64,000 nt of DNA from Taxillus chinensis (taxonomy: Eukaryota; Streptophyta; Magnoliopsida; Santalales; Loranthaceae), in NCBI GenBank assembly GCA_023512835.1, contig CM042087.1:3940021-4004020 (forward strand). Reading direction: 5' to 3'. Of the stretch, positions 23,554-34,986 are shown piece by piece. How positions within the stretch are numbered: position 1 is the first letter of the stretch; the number at the start of each line of letters is the position of its first letter. The position numbers and the translations under genes are program-made. Under the pieces are notes generated by a model. The model did not search any database and had not been told where the DNA came from. It worked only from the letters and a program-made list of their open reading frames with translations.

Positions 23554-26331
23554 AGTTAGCCCAATCATGAGTGGAACATCCAGAGTTCCCACCACGTCAC
23601 GCTTTCCTCCATCGAATGCTAGTACTTTCATCGTACAGGGACGCATATAGGATGCGTCGATTGGAAGTTGCTGTAGTATATGCAAGGGCATAATGTTCAA
23701 GGCAGAGCCGTTGTCAATGAGTACTCAGGCTATGGTATGCTCCTTACATTTGACTGTAATGTGCAGAGCTTTTATGTGCCCCTTTCCTTCTTGGGGTAGC
23801 TCGTCATCTCCAAAGCTAATGACGTTGTTCATGATGAGGTTACTGGCGATTCCATCAACATTTGCCACTGAGACGGTTGGTGAAACGTAGGCTTGGCTTA
23901 GAACTTTCAGCAGTGCTTCCCGGTGAGGTTGGGAATTCATCATTAATGAGAGCAAGGAGATGCGAGCCGGTTGTCGACTTAGTTGATCCACAATATTATA
24001 CTCGCTTTGTTTCATGAGTTTTAAAAATTCCATGGTCTCTTCTTCAGTGATTGGTGTTTCTTTCCTCGTTGCCTCCAGTGTTGGCCCAATGTCTGGTTCT
24101 ACAGCTTTTTCCTTCCTTGCTTTGTCAGCCATATCAGGGGCATATGCCCGACCGCTCCTGGTCTTCTTTTCTACTGCGGCGGCTCCCTGGACTACTTCAC
24201 AACTGTAGTTCCATGGGACTGCCTTATCAGTCTTATAAGGGAAAGGAGCAGGAACACCTATGGTGAGAGGTGCAATTCCATGCGGTAGTTGTGGGATTTC
24301 GGTTCTCCCCCCCTTGTCTGGCACGAGACTTGAGGCATGGATAGTGAGAGGCTTGATTTCATGTGGCAGTAGCGGGATCTCCGGAGACTTAACATTTAAG
24401 ACAAGGGGTGTTGGCACCCATGGCGATTTGTGTGGATCATGTGGCTTTGGTTTTCCGTTCCTCCTCTTGAGAATTCGATCATCCTTTGGTCAATGAGCTT
24501 TTGTACCATGCTAGCAAACTCACTACAATGTTCGATGTCATGCCCCTGTGACATTTTGTGATAAAGGCATTCTTTCTCTAACTCTGTCCCCTTCTCTGTC
24601 TTCAATGCGTCGGGAGCACGTATATATCCATATTCCTACAGCAGGTTAAACAAGTAGCTTTTCTCCATTTATATTTGTGAAACCTTCTTTAGCCGTCCTT
24701 CTGTTATGATACTGGCCACGTCATGGGAATGTTCTGGAAGCGGATTACTGTTTACATTTGGTGTCCCAGCCAGTGCGGAAAAATCCAGCCACTTTGCATC
24801 CTTTAATGCCTGAACCTTCCTTTTGAATGTTATACAGTTTTCGACATCATGTCCAGCTCCACCTGCATGATATTCACATCTGGCCTCTGGCTTATACCAG
24901 GCCGGGGGAGGCGTCTTTATTTCTCCCAAGGGTATAGGGGTTACCATCCTTGCCTCTAAGAGCTTGGGGTATAATTCCGTATAAGTCATTGGAATTGGAT
25001 CAAACTCTTATTGTGGCCGACGAGAAGCCTGATTCGCTCCTGCTTGCTGGGTCGGGTCCCTTGGTTGCCCCTGTCTTTGGAATGAGGCTCCTGGTCCTTC
25101 CTGAGTTACTGGCTTTGGTTGCTCTGCATAAGGCGCTCTTGGTTGAAACGGATTTGGTGTCATTGGGTATGGAAATGGAACCCCTCCCTGTGGCAAGTAT
25201 GGCACGAATTGGGGAGGTGGTGTAGGTGCAGCATAGGCAGCTACTGGTGACCCTCTATAGTACCCTGGTGCTTGGTAGAATGTTGGTTGTATCGGCGGGT
25301 GCAATGGGTATACCAGGTTGGTTTCATTTTCCTTCTTTTTTGATGGTGGTTGAAACCGTTTTTGATGCCTCAGCTGCATCACCCTTTAGCTTTCCTCCTT
25401 TAATTCCACTTTCTACACGTTCACCGGATGCAACCAAGTCTGCAAAGCTGTTGGAGACGTTACCTATCAACTTCTCGTAGTATACGCCTTTTAGTGTGTT
25501 GATGAAAAGAGTGGTGAGTTCTCTTTCGGTAAGAGGAGGTTGGACCTCCACAGCAGCCTCTCTCCATCTTCGTGCATAATCTTTGAAATTCTCCTCGGAT
25601 CCCTTTTCCATGGACTGCAGGGTTAGTCGATCCAGCGCCAGCTCGGTGACATGTTTGTATTGTGCCAAGAAAGAGGTAGCCAATTCCTTCCATGTCTTGA
25701 TGCGGTTTCCATTTAGTTGAAAGTACCAGCGAAGGGATGCCCCGGTTAGGCTTTCCTGGAAATAATGCATGAGGAGCTTGTCTTCACTAGCATAAGCAGC
25801 CATCTTTTGACAGTACATGGCCAAATGTGTCTTTGGACACCGGGTCCCGTTGAACTTTTCAAACTCCGGCATTTTGAATTTTGGTGGCAGCACCACTCCA
25901 GGGACTAAGCATAAGTCTTGTGGGCTGGTCATGCCATAGCTGTCAACGCCTTCTACGGCTTTCAATCTTTCCTCGAGTTGGCGTAGAGTGGGAGACTCAA
26001 TATTTTCCTGAGGAGCTGGGGAACCCATTACCTCCATTGTATGTCCCGATGTAGGCATAGTGAAATGAGTTTGATTTGGAGTTGGAGGTTGTGGCATAGC
26101 AGGATGATAGGTGGGTGCTTGGCTTGGAGCCGGATTGGGCGGTTGAACTGCGTCTTGCCACTGCTCTTGGTGGTGATTGATAGTTCCCCCTATCGGGGTT
26201 CCTCTTGCCGGGATTCTTTCTCTTTCTTCAGTCAGCTTGGTGAGCATATCCATCATCAAAGCCACTTGCCCCTGCAGGGCTTGTTGTGATTGTTCTAAAC
26301 CCATGAGTCTGTTCTCTGCTTCATCTGCCAT
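23546..26331 (-). pseudogene. gag: Ogre gag and N-terminal protease
   Basis: The gag start is at 26331 (MADEAENRLMGLEQSQQALQ, coiled-coil-like). The capsid-like region with FNGTRCPKTHLAMYCQKM and the retrotrans_gag block (SLTGASLRWYFQL, FLAQYKHV) follows at about residues 170-300. A frameshift near 25350 leads into a Pro/Tyr-rich segment. Two zinc-finger-like blocks typical of TAT gag follow: CEYHAGGAGHDVENC (about 24875) and CLYHKMSQGHDIEHC (about 24560). The protease region carries VLIDNGSALNIMP, the TAT version of the aspartic protease active site. Stops lie at 25008-25010, around 24669 and 24396, and at 23725-23727 (TGA where Arg is usual). The protease is cut at 23545 by the insert. Gag packages RNA and the protease matures the polyprotein. 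Confidence 0.9.
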
Positions 26332-26738
26332 CGGTTGTGGCTGTGATACTTGATTGCGGCAAGATCTGAGATTGTAAGAGTGCGCAATCCTGGAGAGAGG
26401 CTGCTACCCACTTTGGGTACAAAGGAACTTTTATTTGATTTTTTTTATATGCATGTATGCATGGAATGTATATGCGAAGGGTTAGAAAAACAAACAACTT
26501 TATTACAAACCAAACACACAATACAAACATTCAACGCTGAAATGCCATGTAAAATGAAGGCTAGTGCTACATGATCTTAAAGCACTCTTCCAGTCATCTC
26601 TTAAGTAGCATGGTGCCTCTTCCTCTGGGGTGGTCGCTCACCTGCTTCCTCCCTCTGTTTTAATATGGTCTCTATTTGTTTTTCCCTCAGTTGCAACCTC
26701 TGAAGAGCTCCTTTTAACGATGCTTCTAGCCTCTAGAT
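26332..26738 (-). other. Spacer between Ogre ORF1 and gag
   Basis: No convincing domain. The minus strand starts with the tail of ORF1 in another frame (Glu/Lys/Arg-rich residues near 26640-26740) and then has stops up to the gag start. Confidence 0.5.
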
Positions 26739-28043
26739 CTACTGCCTTAAAGTCTGATTCTCCTGGAGGATAACCTTCATGTCTGAAGTTAGCTGTGGCT
26801 TGTGTTGTGCCCTCCAAGATATGTATGCGGGGTAAACACCAGCTTTTGAACTGTTGGGTTGGATCTTGCGTGGTGTGCACCATGCCTGATACATCTTGTT
26901 GCCTTCTTCTATGAGCATGGTCCTGCTGTAAGTGAAGTCACACTCTTCCATGCCAAATAGCACAGGGATAATCTGATGACGCCCCACTTGTCTTCCCACC
27001 TGCAGTGGTGCATATGCAGTTCCTCCCCATGGACCTAAAAGTGGAACCCAATTGTAGTCCCCACAGCTATATGTCATGGAGACCACCGGCATCCAAGGAG
27101 CAGTCCAGGTAATGTCAGCTTCTGTGAGGTTCTCCAACTTCTTTTTCTAGCTTTCAAAGTCTTTAGGTAGGCTCCACTTGCTGAGCAGAATATCTAGTAG
27201 TGTAGTGGCTGGTACCTGATAAACAGCAGGAAAACGATGAACACTACAAGGGAAATGACATTGCAACCAAGTACATAGGAGAGGTAGGCACCCCATGAAC
27301 TGTCCCGAGCCTTTACTTCTCAGATAAGTAAGAGATCGAATGGTTTCGGCCAAGATAGTAGGAGTGGGGTCACATCCTTTGAGCACCTGCTGGACCAAAT
27401 CTACAATTGCTCCATCGATGTGGGCCGGTATCCTCGGGAAAATGACTAGCCCATATATAGCTAGTGTAAGCAGTTTGTGTGCCCCTGCTTCTGTTGGGGT
27501 ATGTATTATTTCTTTGATTGTTGCCCATGGAAGATATTCCCGCCCACCATAGGTTGTGACCGCCCGTGAGTCCCATACTGGCTTTCCCATTATCTCAGCG
27601 AAGGCCCTTCGACATGATCTTCTGGGCTCCGGTAGATAGATCTTCATTTTGTTTTCCACGGGGATATCCAATAATCTTCTGTATTCTTTTATTGTGGGAA
27701 CAAGATCTATGCCGTTGAAGTCAAAGCACCGCCGTCGAGGCTTCCAGAAATATATGGCTGCCCCAAGCATATCCTTATCGGCTAGTAGCTCGGTCACATG
27801 GAGCAAATCCCCAAACTGTTGTATGTATATGCTTTTCCTTTCGTCTGACCACTGCCTCCATATTGTCTGTACCTCCTTAGTGTAGTCCAGCTGATCTTCT
27901 ATGATAACATGTTCCACCTTGTGGGCTTCTCCTGGCGGAAAATCTCCAAGGCGAAGTTGAATGTCTCCAGATGCTTGGGCCACCACCGCTGCGACTGCCT
28001 CCTTGTCCTGGGGGCCTTTTAGGAGATGACTGAAAGTTGCCAT
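26739..28043 (-). pseudogene. Ogre ORF1 (plant DUF7745-like protein)
   Basis: Ogre elements carry an extra ORF of unknown function between the primer site and gag. This one starts at 28043 and stays in one frame to 26739, broken only by a TAG at 27147-27149 (codon 299). The core has YFWKPRRRCFDFNGIDLVPT followed by IKEYRRLLDIP at about residues 100-135, and later GREYLPWATIKEII. This is the W-P-x-x-R-C-F-x-F-x-D-L-x-P-T-x-E-E-Y pattern of the plant DUF7745 family, as far as I can tell by eye. The C-terminal piece (WTAPWMPVVSMTY onward) ends in a heptad-like QENQTLRQ. The family assignment is from memory of the motif. Confidence 0.8.
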
Positions 28044-28699
28044 GCCTATATGAATGTCATGTTATGCATGATGACAGGTCAGGATGACATGTTAATATAT
28101 ATCAAGGCAGTCAGACAGGATAAAGAATAAACCAATAGTAAAAAAAAGCTAATATGTGCAGGGGATGACTTAAGGACTACCCTACAAAACAAAGGTTAGC
28201 ATGGCATGGAATGAGCAAACAAAATGTGGGTCAATGCCCCTGACGGGCTTCTATTGCTACACCTATCTTATTCGTTGGTTCCCAAACTTCCTCAATAGAG
28301 GGCTTCGTACACCATGGGATTTACCGGAGGGGGATCTTAAAAGGATGTGCCTTAAAAGAACCTCAAGCTTGAGTGAGGAGTCCGAGGCCCCATTGCAGAT
28401 AATGATCAACGCGCTGGGGACCGTACTGAACCTCGCTAACCTAAATTGTTCTAAACCCGGGTATAGGGTTATGCATGAATGCAACAAGTATGGAAAGCAG
28501 TAAATCACAACTATCATGGTAGTAAAAGCGTATAAATAAATCGCAATTTAAAGATAAACGATAATTGTTAAAAAAATAAGTAAATCACAATTTTATCTAG
28601 AAAAAAAAACAACTTAGCACGACAGTTAAATATATACAACAGTACAAAAAACAACCTCCTAATCCTAGTTCTAGATCCAACTCTCTAAAGTGTTGAAAT
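28044..28699 (-). other. Untranslated leader of the Ogre-like element
   Basis: Lies between the primer site and ORF1. No open frame with a recognisable domain. A-rich near 28540-28620. Confidence 0.6.
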
Positions 28700-28716
28700 C
28701 CCCAGCAGAGTCGCCA
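28700..28716 (-). other. Primer binding site of the Ogre-like element (tRNA-Arg-like)
   Basis: On the minus strand TGGCGACTCTGCTGGGG starts two bases after the LTR end (28719). This resembles the tRNA-Arg primer sites described for Ogre/TAT elements. Confidence 0.75.
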
Positions 28717-28718
28717 GC

Positions 28719-29392
28719 TGTCATCACTGGTTTTCATCCGGGCCCGTTTTGGGGTGAGCTCAAATTAAACCAATGGTGAGAAATTTTAGAGTCGCCACCA
28801 ACTATTTTTTGGGGTACAGCTGGATACCCTCTACTTTGAGTAGTTTAAATGTGTGGTCTGCGTTATCAGAGAAAGGTTCGGGAGTTGGTTACGTGTAGGG
28901 AATGATTAGCACCCCTACAGTGCCCTTTCGGTATCTAATTTAGGAGGAGGAGGTTTTCATTTTATTTGTACTGCCATGACTAGGTTAAGTTTCCTAAAGA
29001 GTGTATTATTTTTATTTGGCTAAGTTATTTGTCAAAGTTATGGTTAAAATTGATTTACCCTAAATCCCTAAAGGGAATCCTAAAAGTTTTGGATTTTTGT
29101 TTGAAGTGAAAAATGAGATCCTACAAGTTGATGTTGGTTTTGGTTTTTCTTTTGGAAATTTAAGTCCTAAAAAATGGTTTTTATTTTCCCCTTTTTTGGT
29201 TTTTTGGGTTAGAAAACATACATTTTTTGTTTGTTTTTGTTTTGTTTGGTTTTGTTTGGTTTTTTTTTTTTTTTTGTCTCTTTTTTTTTTGTTTTTTGTT
29301 TGTCTTTGTTTTTTTTTTGTTTTGTTTTGGGACATTGAAGTACTAATTTTCGGTTTTTTTTGGTTTGAAAACATGAAAATGTTTTTTGTTTG

Positions 29393-29424
<32 letters not shown>

Positions 29425-32037
29425 TGAAGATATTTTTTTTGAACATATTTTATTAAAACATTTTGAATGTATTTTAGCGAAAACATTTTGGAAAGCATTT
29501 TGTTGAAAACGTTTTTTTTGTTTTTTTGTTTTGTTTTTTTTAGGAAATATTTTTTTGAAAACATTTTTATTGCAAACATTTTGGAGAACATTTTTGTGGA
29601 AACCATTGTTATTTTTTTATTATTTTTTCTTACTTTTTTACTTATAGAAAGCCTTAAACCTAAATCTATGCATCTCAACAATTGAAAATACATATGAACA
29701 CATATACCAAAATAGATGTGGAGTGTGTGATTGTGACATCCACAGATCATATGAAAACACAGCCACTTTTTTTTCTTTTTTTCTTTTTTTTTCTTCATCA
29801 CTCTCTTTTTTTTCTTCATATCTCTATTTTTGTCCCTCTTTTTTTTTACTGCACTTTACACATTACAACATAGACAGTATATACAACATATATCAACAAT
29901 CATAAATAGAACAAAATACTATGGCTTACATCAAGTAGGGATATAAATAAGCTAATAAGCAATAAACACACAAATACAAATGAATTAGAAATTGAACCAA
30001 CTTTAGTTTGGGTAAGGCTTCAACACCGGCCTTCCGTTTGAGTTATCCTGTCTGCGCTGATATTCTCCAGGTCGAATATAAAAGCACCAAATCAAGTAAT
30101 TACGAAAATCAGATGGGATATACCATGGAGACTGCAGTGCTATGTTGGAACTAAAAGCAGATGATGAGAGGATTTTTATTTGGGGCTTTGGGGCAGAAAA
30201 ACGTGGGAGGGGATTTGAAAATGATAGAGTTTTTTGCTTTGGGCAAGAAAATTCGTAAGAGAGAAAGAGAGAATCTAGGAGACCTCCCCCTTTTTTTATG
30301 TTTGAAAAAGAAGCTTGAAAGGGAAGGAGAAAGTCTAGGTAGCTTGTTTTCGATTTTGGAAAAGGGAGAGAATTTGGGGAGAAAATCTGGGTGTTTTTCC
30401 TTTGGGTGTAAGCTGGGCGTTTTTTGTGGGAGATGAACTCTTCTTCTTTTTTGGATCAGGGAACTGGGTATGAAAAAATGGTAGCAGGTTTTTTCAACGA
30501 TGATGGGTCTGTGTTTTTTTCTGGGCGTTTTTTTTTTGGGAGGGAGCTGGGGCGTTTTTTTTGATGTATCGATGGGTCTCTCCTTTTTTTAACGATTCGA
30601 GGTTTCTCTATTTCTTTATGCTGGGACGAGGCTCAGGCGTGATCCTTCCTTTTTTTTTCTCCCTTCTTTTTGGTCGGAAGACTGAGTTTAAAAGGGCTGA
30701 TAGCAGTTTTTGGCTGGACTCATTAATTGTTGCATTAAATGTTTTTGTCGAGTGTATTATTAATTCCAGCTTTATTAATTTGCAGATTCGATGCTTTGTC
30801 GGGTGGACAGCTTGTGCGGAAAATAGGGCAGCTCGTGATTGCCTTTTGAATTTGTATTTTAGCACATGTGACTGACAGGTTATTGAAAAATGATTCTTTG
30901 TCAGATGGCCAGCGCAGAATACGGGTCTTGTGAACAGCCAGCGAGAAAAGCCAGCGAGAAGAGCCAGCGAGAAACGCCAACCAGCGAAGGTCAAGGGGTC
31001 AGAGGATCGAAGTGTCGGCAGGTCAAAGCGTCGGCAGGTAGAAGTGTCGGCAGGGTCGAAGCTTTGGTGGGTCGAAATTTCGGTGTGGCGAAGGTCAACG
31101 GTCAACGGGTCGAAGTGTCGGAAGGTCGAAGGTCAACGGTCAACGGGTCGAAGTGTCAGCAAGTCGAAGGTCAACGGTCAACGGGTCGAAGGGTCGAAGG
31201 TCGGAGGTTGACAGGCTTCGAGGGTCCGTGGGTCGTAGGTCAAGGTTCGAAGGTTCGCAGGTCAAGGCGTCGCAGGTTCGTAAGTCGCGTGTCGAAGGCG
31301 TCGCAAGTCCTGGCGTCATAAGTCTCGAGGCGTCGCATCTTCACAAGGTTCGAAAGTCCGAAGGGGCGAGTCGAAGGTCGGAGTGTCGGTAGCGGGGCTT
31401 CAAGGCTTCGAGGCTTCGAGGCTTCGGGGCTTCGAGGCTTCGAGGCTTCGGGGCTTCGAGGCTTCAAAGGTCAATGGGTCGAAGTGTCGGCAGGTCAACG
31501 GTCAATGGTCAACGGTCAACCCCGAAGTTTTTTTTTAAACTTTTAATTACCTTCTTACCCTTCGCCTAAAATGCAAAAATGGATAACTTTCTAGGGAGTG
31601 TTTGGGGAGATCCGTATTCACCTAAATTGACGCTTTGAAGAATTTCGCAAGGCCACTTTTTTGGGTGATTTGACCAGGGGCATTGACCGTCTTTTGGCAC
31701 GTTTTGACTTTTCTAACAAAAGTTGTTTTGGCCATAACTTCTTCATTTTAAGTCCGATTTGAGCTCGATCAAGTGCGTTAGTCTCCAATGTTCATCCTCT
31801 ATCACCTGGTGTTGGTCTTTGGGCGCTTCAAAGACTTGTAGCAGAAGTCATTAATTTTGGACTCCCCGTTCGTGTCAATTGTATCCATTTCGTGCAAATT
31901 GGGGTTAACATCAATTCCAAACCATTCCTTGGAAGTATGGGATCATTGTGGACCTGTTCAACAAGGTATATGGCATGGGCAGAAAAGTATATCAATTGGG
32001 GTTAGTATGTCCAACCCGGACAAAATGGGGTCCAACA
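28719..32037 (-). repeat. 5' LTR of the Ogre-like element
   Basis: Collinear with 4801-8015 with few substitutions and some length differences in homopolymers and in the GGTCGAAG array. TG at 28719 and CA at 32036-32037. The TSD TATAC follows at 32038-32042. Confidence 0.93.
31005..31520. repeat. GGTCGAAG / GGCTTCGAGG minisatellite in Ogre 5' LTR
   Basis: Counterpart of 7015-7510 with different copy numbers of the GGTCAACGGTCAACGGGTCG and GGCTTCGAGG units, showing that the array has changed since insertion or between templates. Confidence 0.9.
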
Positions 32038-32371
32038 TATACCCTTTGTTGCGATTACCGAGTTTGCTGGGTATGGATCTGTTATGATCCTGTTCATGTT
32101 GATGTTGAGTTTATGCCCCCACATGCATATGATGATTGATTGTGAGGTTTCCAGTATATCTGGATAGTTAAAAGTGAATAAAATAATCTGGGATGGTCTG
32201 GATGGGTAGGTTGATATGAGGGACATAGCTGGAGTTGAAACCAGGCTATGTACCCTAACTTTAGAGTTTAATAACTCACAATCTAAAAAGAATTTGAAAG
32301 AGGTCCTTTAGAGAAAAGTGATTAAAACAACAAAACAAAGGTCTCTGTGCAAAATATGGTTGCACGCCATA

Positions 32372-32401
32372 TTGCACGTGAAAAGCCCGTTTCACGTGCA
32401 A
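32372..32401. promoter_or_regulatory. G-box hairpin in solo LTR
   Basis: TTGCACGTGAAA and TTTCACGTGCAA form perfect 12 bp arms around a 6 base loop. Each arm has a CACGTG G-box. Confidence 0.6.
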
Positions 32402-32572
32402 GCCTAATTGGTCTGAAATTTTACCCCAGGCTTCCCTGAAAGGTGTAGAAGGCAGGGAGCCAAAGACCCTTGTGCACGTGAAAAGCCCATTTCACATGCA
32501 AGCCCAATTGGTTTGAAATTTTACCCCAACGTTCCTTGAGATATGTAGAGGGCAGGGAGCCAAACATCCCCC

Positions 32573-32601
32573 TGCACGTCATATGGCCCATATGACGTGC
32601 A
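32573..32601. promoter_or_regulatory. Near-perfect 29 bp palindrome with TGACG cores
   Basis: TGCACGTCATATGG and CCATATGACGTGCA are perfect 14 bp arms around one central C. Each arm holds a TGACGTGC element (bZIP half-site type). Confidence 0.6.
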
Positions 32602-33651
32602 CCCCCTTGTTTTGCCTCCTCTGGCTTCCCCATTTAGCCAGAAGGTTCTTGAGTGGAAAATAATGTGATTAGGATGAAGTCCCGGAGTTAATTTACCTAA
32701 AAAAAAACTTACCAGAACGGTTAAGGAACACTGATATGGGAAAAGAAACTGTATACTGTGAATGTTACTGAGATTGTGGCTGCACTACATGAACTGAGTG
32801 CATTGTAAATCATACTGATATGTGCTGAGTTGTATTATGCCTGTTGAGCATCTTGTATTGAGATAAATTATGCCTGCTGGGCACCTTGTGCTGAGTTATG
32901 TGGCTGCATCACTGAGTTTTGTTTGAGTGCTTAATGTTGTATGCTACGGGACAGCTGTTGAGCTGGAGCTTTTGATCCACAAGACAGCTGCTAAGCTGGA
33001 ACCCTTTTGATTACGGGACAGTCATTGGACTGGAGCCTTCGGTATGGGACAGTCACTAGACTGGAGCCTTGAGTATGGGACAGTTATGTAATGACCCGTG
33101 TGTAACCCATGTGTAACCCGTGTGTAAGAAGTTAACCACAAACACCTTGGATGTTGGTGCACAAGTTTGAGGTAAGAGATGAGCCCAAGAGGGGACTTTT
33201 GGGAGGTGCATGTGACAAGTGATAACGTACATTTATGCCCTAGGAAGATGCTATGCATATACAGGCGGTTTTAAGCTGTTTTGGCTGATCTTGGAGCTCA
33301 CTTTTGATAGGGTAGATGGCCTCAAACAATTGGCGTGCAAGAACAAAGGTTTCTTAGAATGAGGTCCTCTATCTACCACAGAAATTTCAGAGCATTTGGA
33401 GCTGCACGTGGATTCACCTATTTCACGTGCAAGCATATTTTTGCTTCTCAGACCTCTACTAGATGCAAGGAGGCTTGGGGTGAAGTTTGAGTGCATTTGG
33501 AGCTGCCCCAATTGGCGTGCAAATTGGCGTGCAGGCATGTTTTTGCATGGTTGCCTTGGTTTTGTCATTCTAATCATCTTTCCCCAAAGGACCAGGTTGG
33601 AATAGTGAGTATTTTGGTGTGTATGGATGCGGAAAGGTTGTAACTTGTGTA

Positions 33652-33728
33652 ATCAAAACTACGTCGTTTTGATGCTGGGATTCACTTAATCAAAACTACG
33701 TCGTTTTGATGTTGTGTTGTCTATATAA
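33652..33728 (+). promoter_or_regulatory. LTR core promoter: two ACGT palindromes and TATA box
   Basis: Two identical 22 bp elements (33652-33673 and 33689-33710) have arms ATCAAAAC/GTTTTGAT around an ACGT core. They lie 12 bp upstream of TATATAA (33722-33728). The same arrangement is in the LTRs at 39586 and 41191, and a decayed version is in the Tekay-like LTRs. Confidence 0.7.
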
Positions 33729-33895
33729 GGAGGAGAAGCCCCTTTGTTTTAGGGTTAGGGTTTGTTGCTCCACCAGCCGTCGCAAAGAGAGAGAGAGAGA
33801 GAGAGAGAGGGAAGGAGAGCTTCTGGTGGCTGCCGGAGCGTCTTGCGTGGGTGGTCGGAGTCTTGCGTGGAAGCGGGAGCAGGAGAACATACAAG

Positions 33896-34680
33896 GTAGG
33901 GGTTCTGTCTCACCTGGTTTGTTCCGGGGTTAGGCCCTGTGTAGAGGGTTTCTCGAGTTTCTATTGTTATTGTTATATTATTTATATGTAAATTCATATA
34001 GGTGTGACCTCCTATATGAATGTTGGCCTTCAGTGGCATTTTGGTGTGATTTCTGAGGTTGGGTGGTTAGTGCATGTTAAGTGTTCGATAAAATGCCTGT
34101 GTGAATATGCCTGTGTGTATGCTCAGAACGTGTTTGAGATAATGCCTGTGAGGCTATGCATATTATGTGTTTGAAATAATATCTGTGTGGCTGGGTTTGT
34201 GAGCTTGTGAATATATGCATGCTAAGTGTTCGACGTTATTCCCGTGTGACTAAGCATATTAAGTGTTTGATGTTATGCCTGTATGGCCTTATGTGCTGCG
34301 TGTTTGCTTGTACACCCGGTGGCTGTGGAAGCCCGGGACTGTTTTGTGTTAGCCTGTGAGGCTGTGGAAACTATGCCTGAGAGGCGGTTAAACTATTTGC
34401 CTGAGAGGCGGTTAAATCATTGGCCTGAAGAGGCGGTTAAATCACTTGAATCATTGGCCTGAAGAGGCGGTTAAATCACTTGTGGTTAAAGTGTTAGCCT
34501 GTGAATGTAGAAATGATTGTATTTGATGGTGGTTTGTTATTATATCTGTTGGAATGTATCACGACACCGCACTCATACACATGTCATGTAGATGCTAGGA
34601 GCATGGGATGGGTTGGGGAGACATGATCCCTACTGAGCTGTGGTTGCTCACCCCTCCTACTGTGGTGTGTTTTCTTGCAG
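33896..34680 (+). other. Predicted leader intron inside the LTR (785 bp)
   Basis: The donor ACAAG|GTAGGGG at 33896 lies about 145 nt after the expected transcription start. The acceptor is GTTTTCTTGCAG ending 34680. A CTCAC branch-site-like motif in GGTTGCTCACCCCTCC lies about 35 nt upstream of the acceptor. The same three signals occur in the other chromovirus-type LTRs here. Confidence 0.5.
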
Positions 34681-34974
34681 GAACCTACAGGCATTAGGTG
34701 GGAACACCAAGGTGGAAGACTTTCTACCTTGTGGCTTTACTCCTTTTGTTATTTGAGTGTTTTGTCAAATGTAATGTTGAGACTATTGTAACTCCAATTG
34801 GAGATGATGTATTGGATTTTGGAACTTAATAAAGATAAGTGGTTTGCCTTTTTGCTATTAATTGTGGATTCTTATGAATGTGTTGGATTTTGTACATCTT
34901 CCCTTGCCCACTGGGTGGGTAAAGGGGAGTCACGAACCGGTTTCCTCTTGTTGGAAATCCGGGGCACGACAATA

Positions 34975-34986
34975 TGGTATCAGAGC
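34975..34986 (+). other. Primer binding site (initiator tRNA-Met)
   Basis: TGGTATCAGAGC, complementary to the 3' end of plant tRNA-iMet, three bases after the LTR. Confidence 0.9.

Larger units (their letters stand above)
4801..32037 (-). mobile_element. Ogre/TAT-type Ty3/gypsy retrotransposon, 27 kb, minus strand
   Basis: Two LTRs of 3.2-3.3 kb (28719-32037 as 5' LTR, 4801-8015 as 3' LTR) flank an internal region. On the minus strand its order is primer site, ORF1, gag-protease, intron candidate, RT-RNase H-second RNase H-integrase, satellite-bearing 3' UTR and PPT. The 5 bp TSD is TATAC at 4796-4800 and 32038-32042. ORF1 ahead of gag, the archaeal-type second RNase H and a tRNA-Arg-like primer site are hallmarks of the Ogre/TAT lineage. 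All ORFs carry stops or frameshifts, so it is dead. About 8.5 kb of its length is a foreign insert at 15016-23544. Confidence 0.93.
32043..33086 (+). repeat. Middle block of the interrupted solo LTR
   Basis: Lies between the Ogre TSD and the second chromovirus element. It joins upstream to 4800 and downstream to 43284. It contains three ACGTG hairpins (32372-32401, 32473-32500 imperfect, 32573-32601) and a run of GGGACAGTYAYTGGACTGGAGCC repeats from 32950 to 33080 (20-base core GGGACAGTCATTGGACTGGA). Confidence 0.8.
33087..34971 (+). repeat. 5' LTR of the degenerate chromovirus-related element
   Basis: Starts TGTAATGACCCGTGTG and ends TCCGGGGCACGACA. It holds duplicated ACGT palindromes, the TATA box 33722-33728, a GA microsatellite at 33786-33810, an intron-like segment and AATAAAG at 34828. 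Confidence 0.93.

Noticed and set aside
33780..33812. Ser/Leu- or Arg/Glu-rich short ORFs in the LTR leaders
   Set aside because: They are translations of GA microsatellites, repeated at 40290 and 41880, with no conserved protein.
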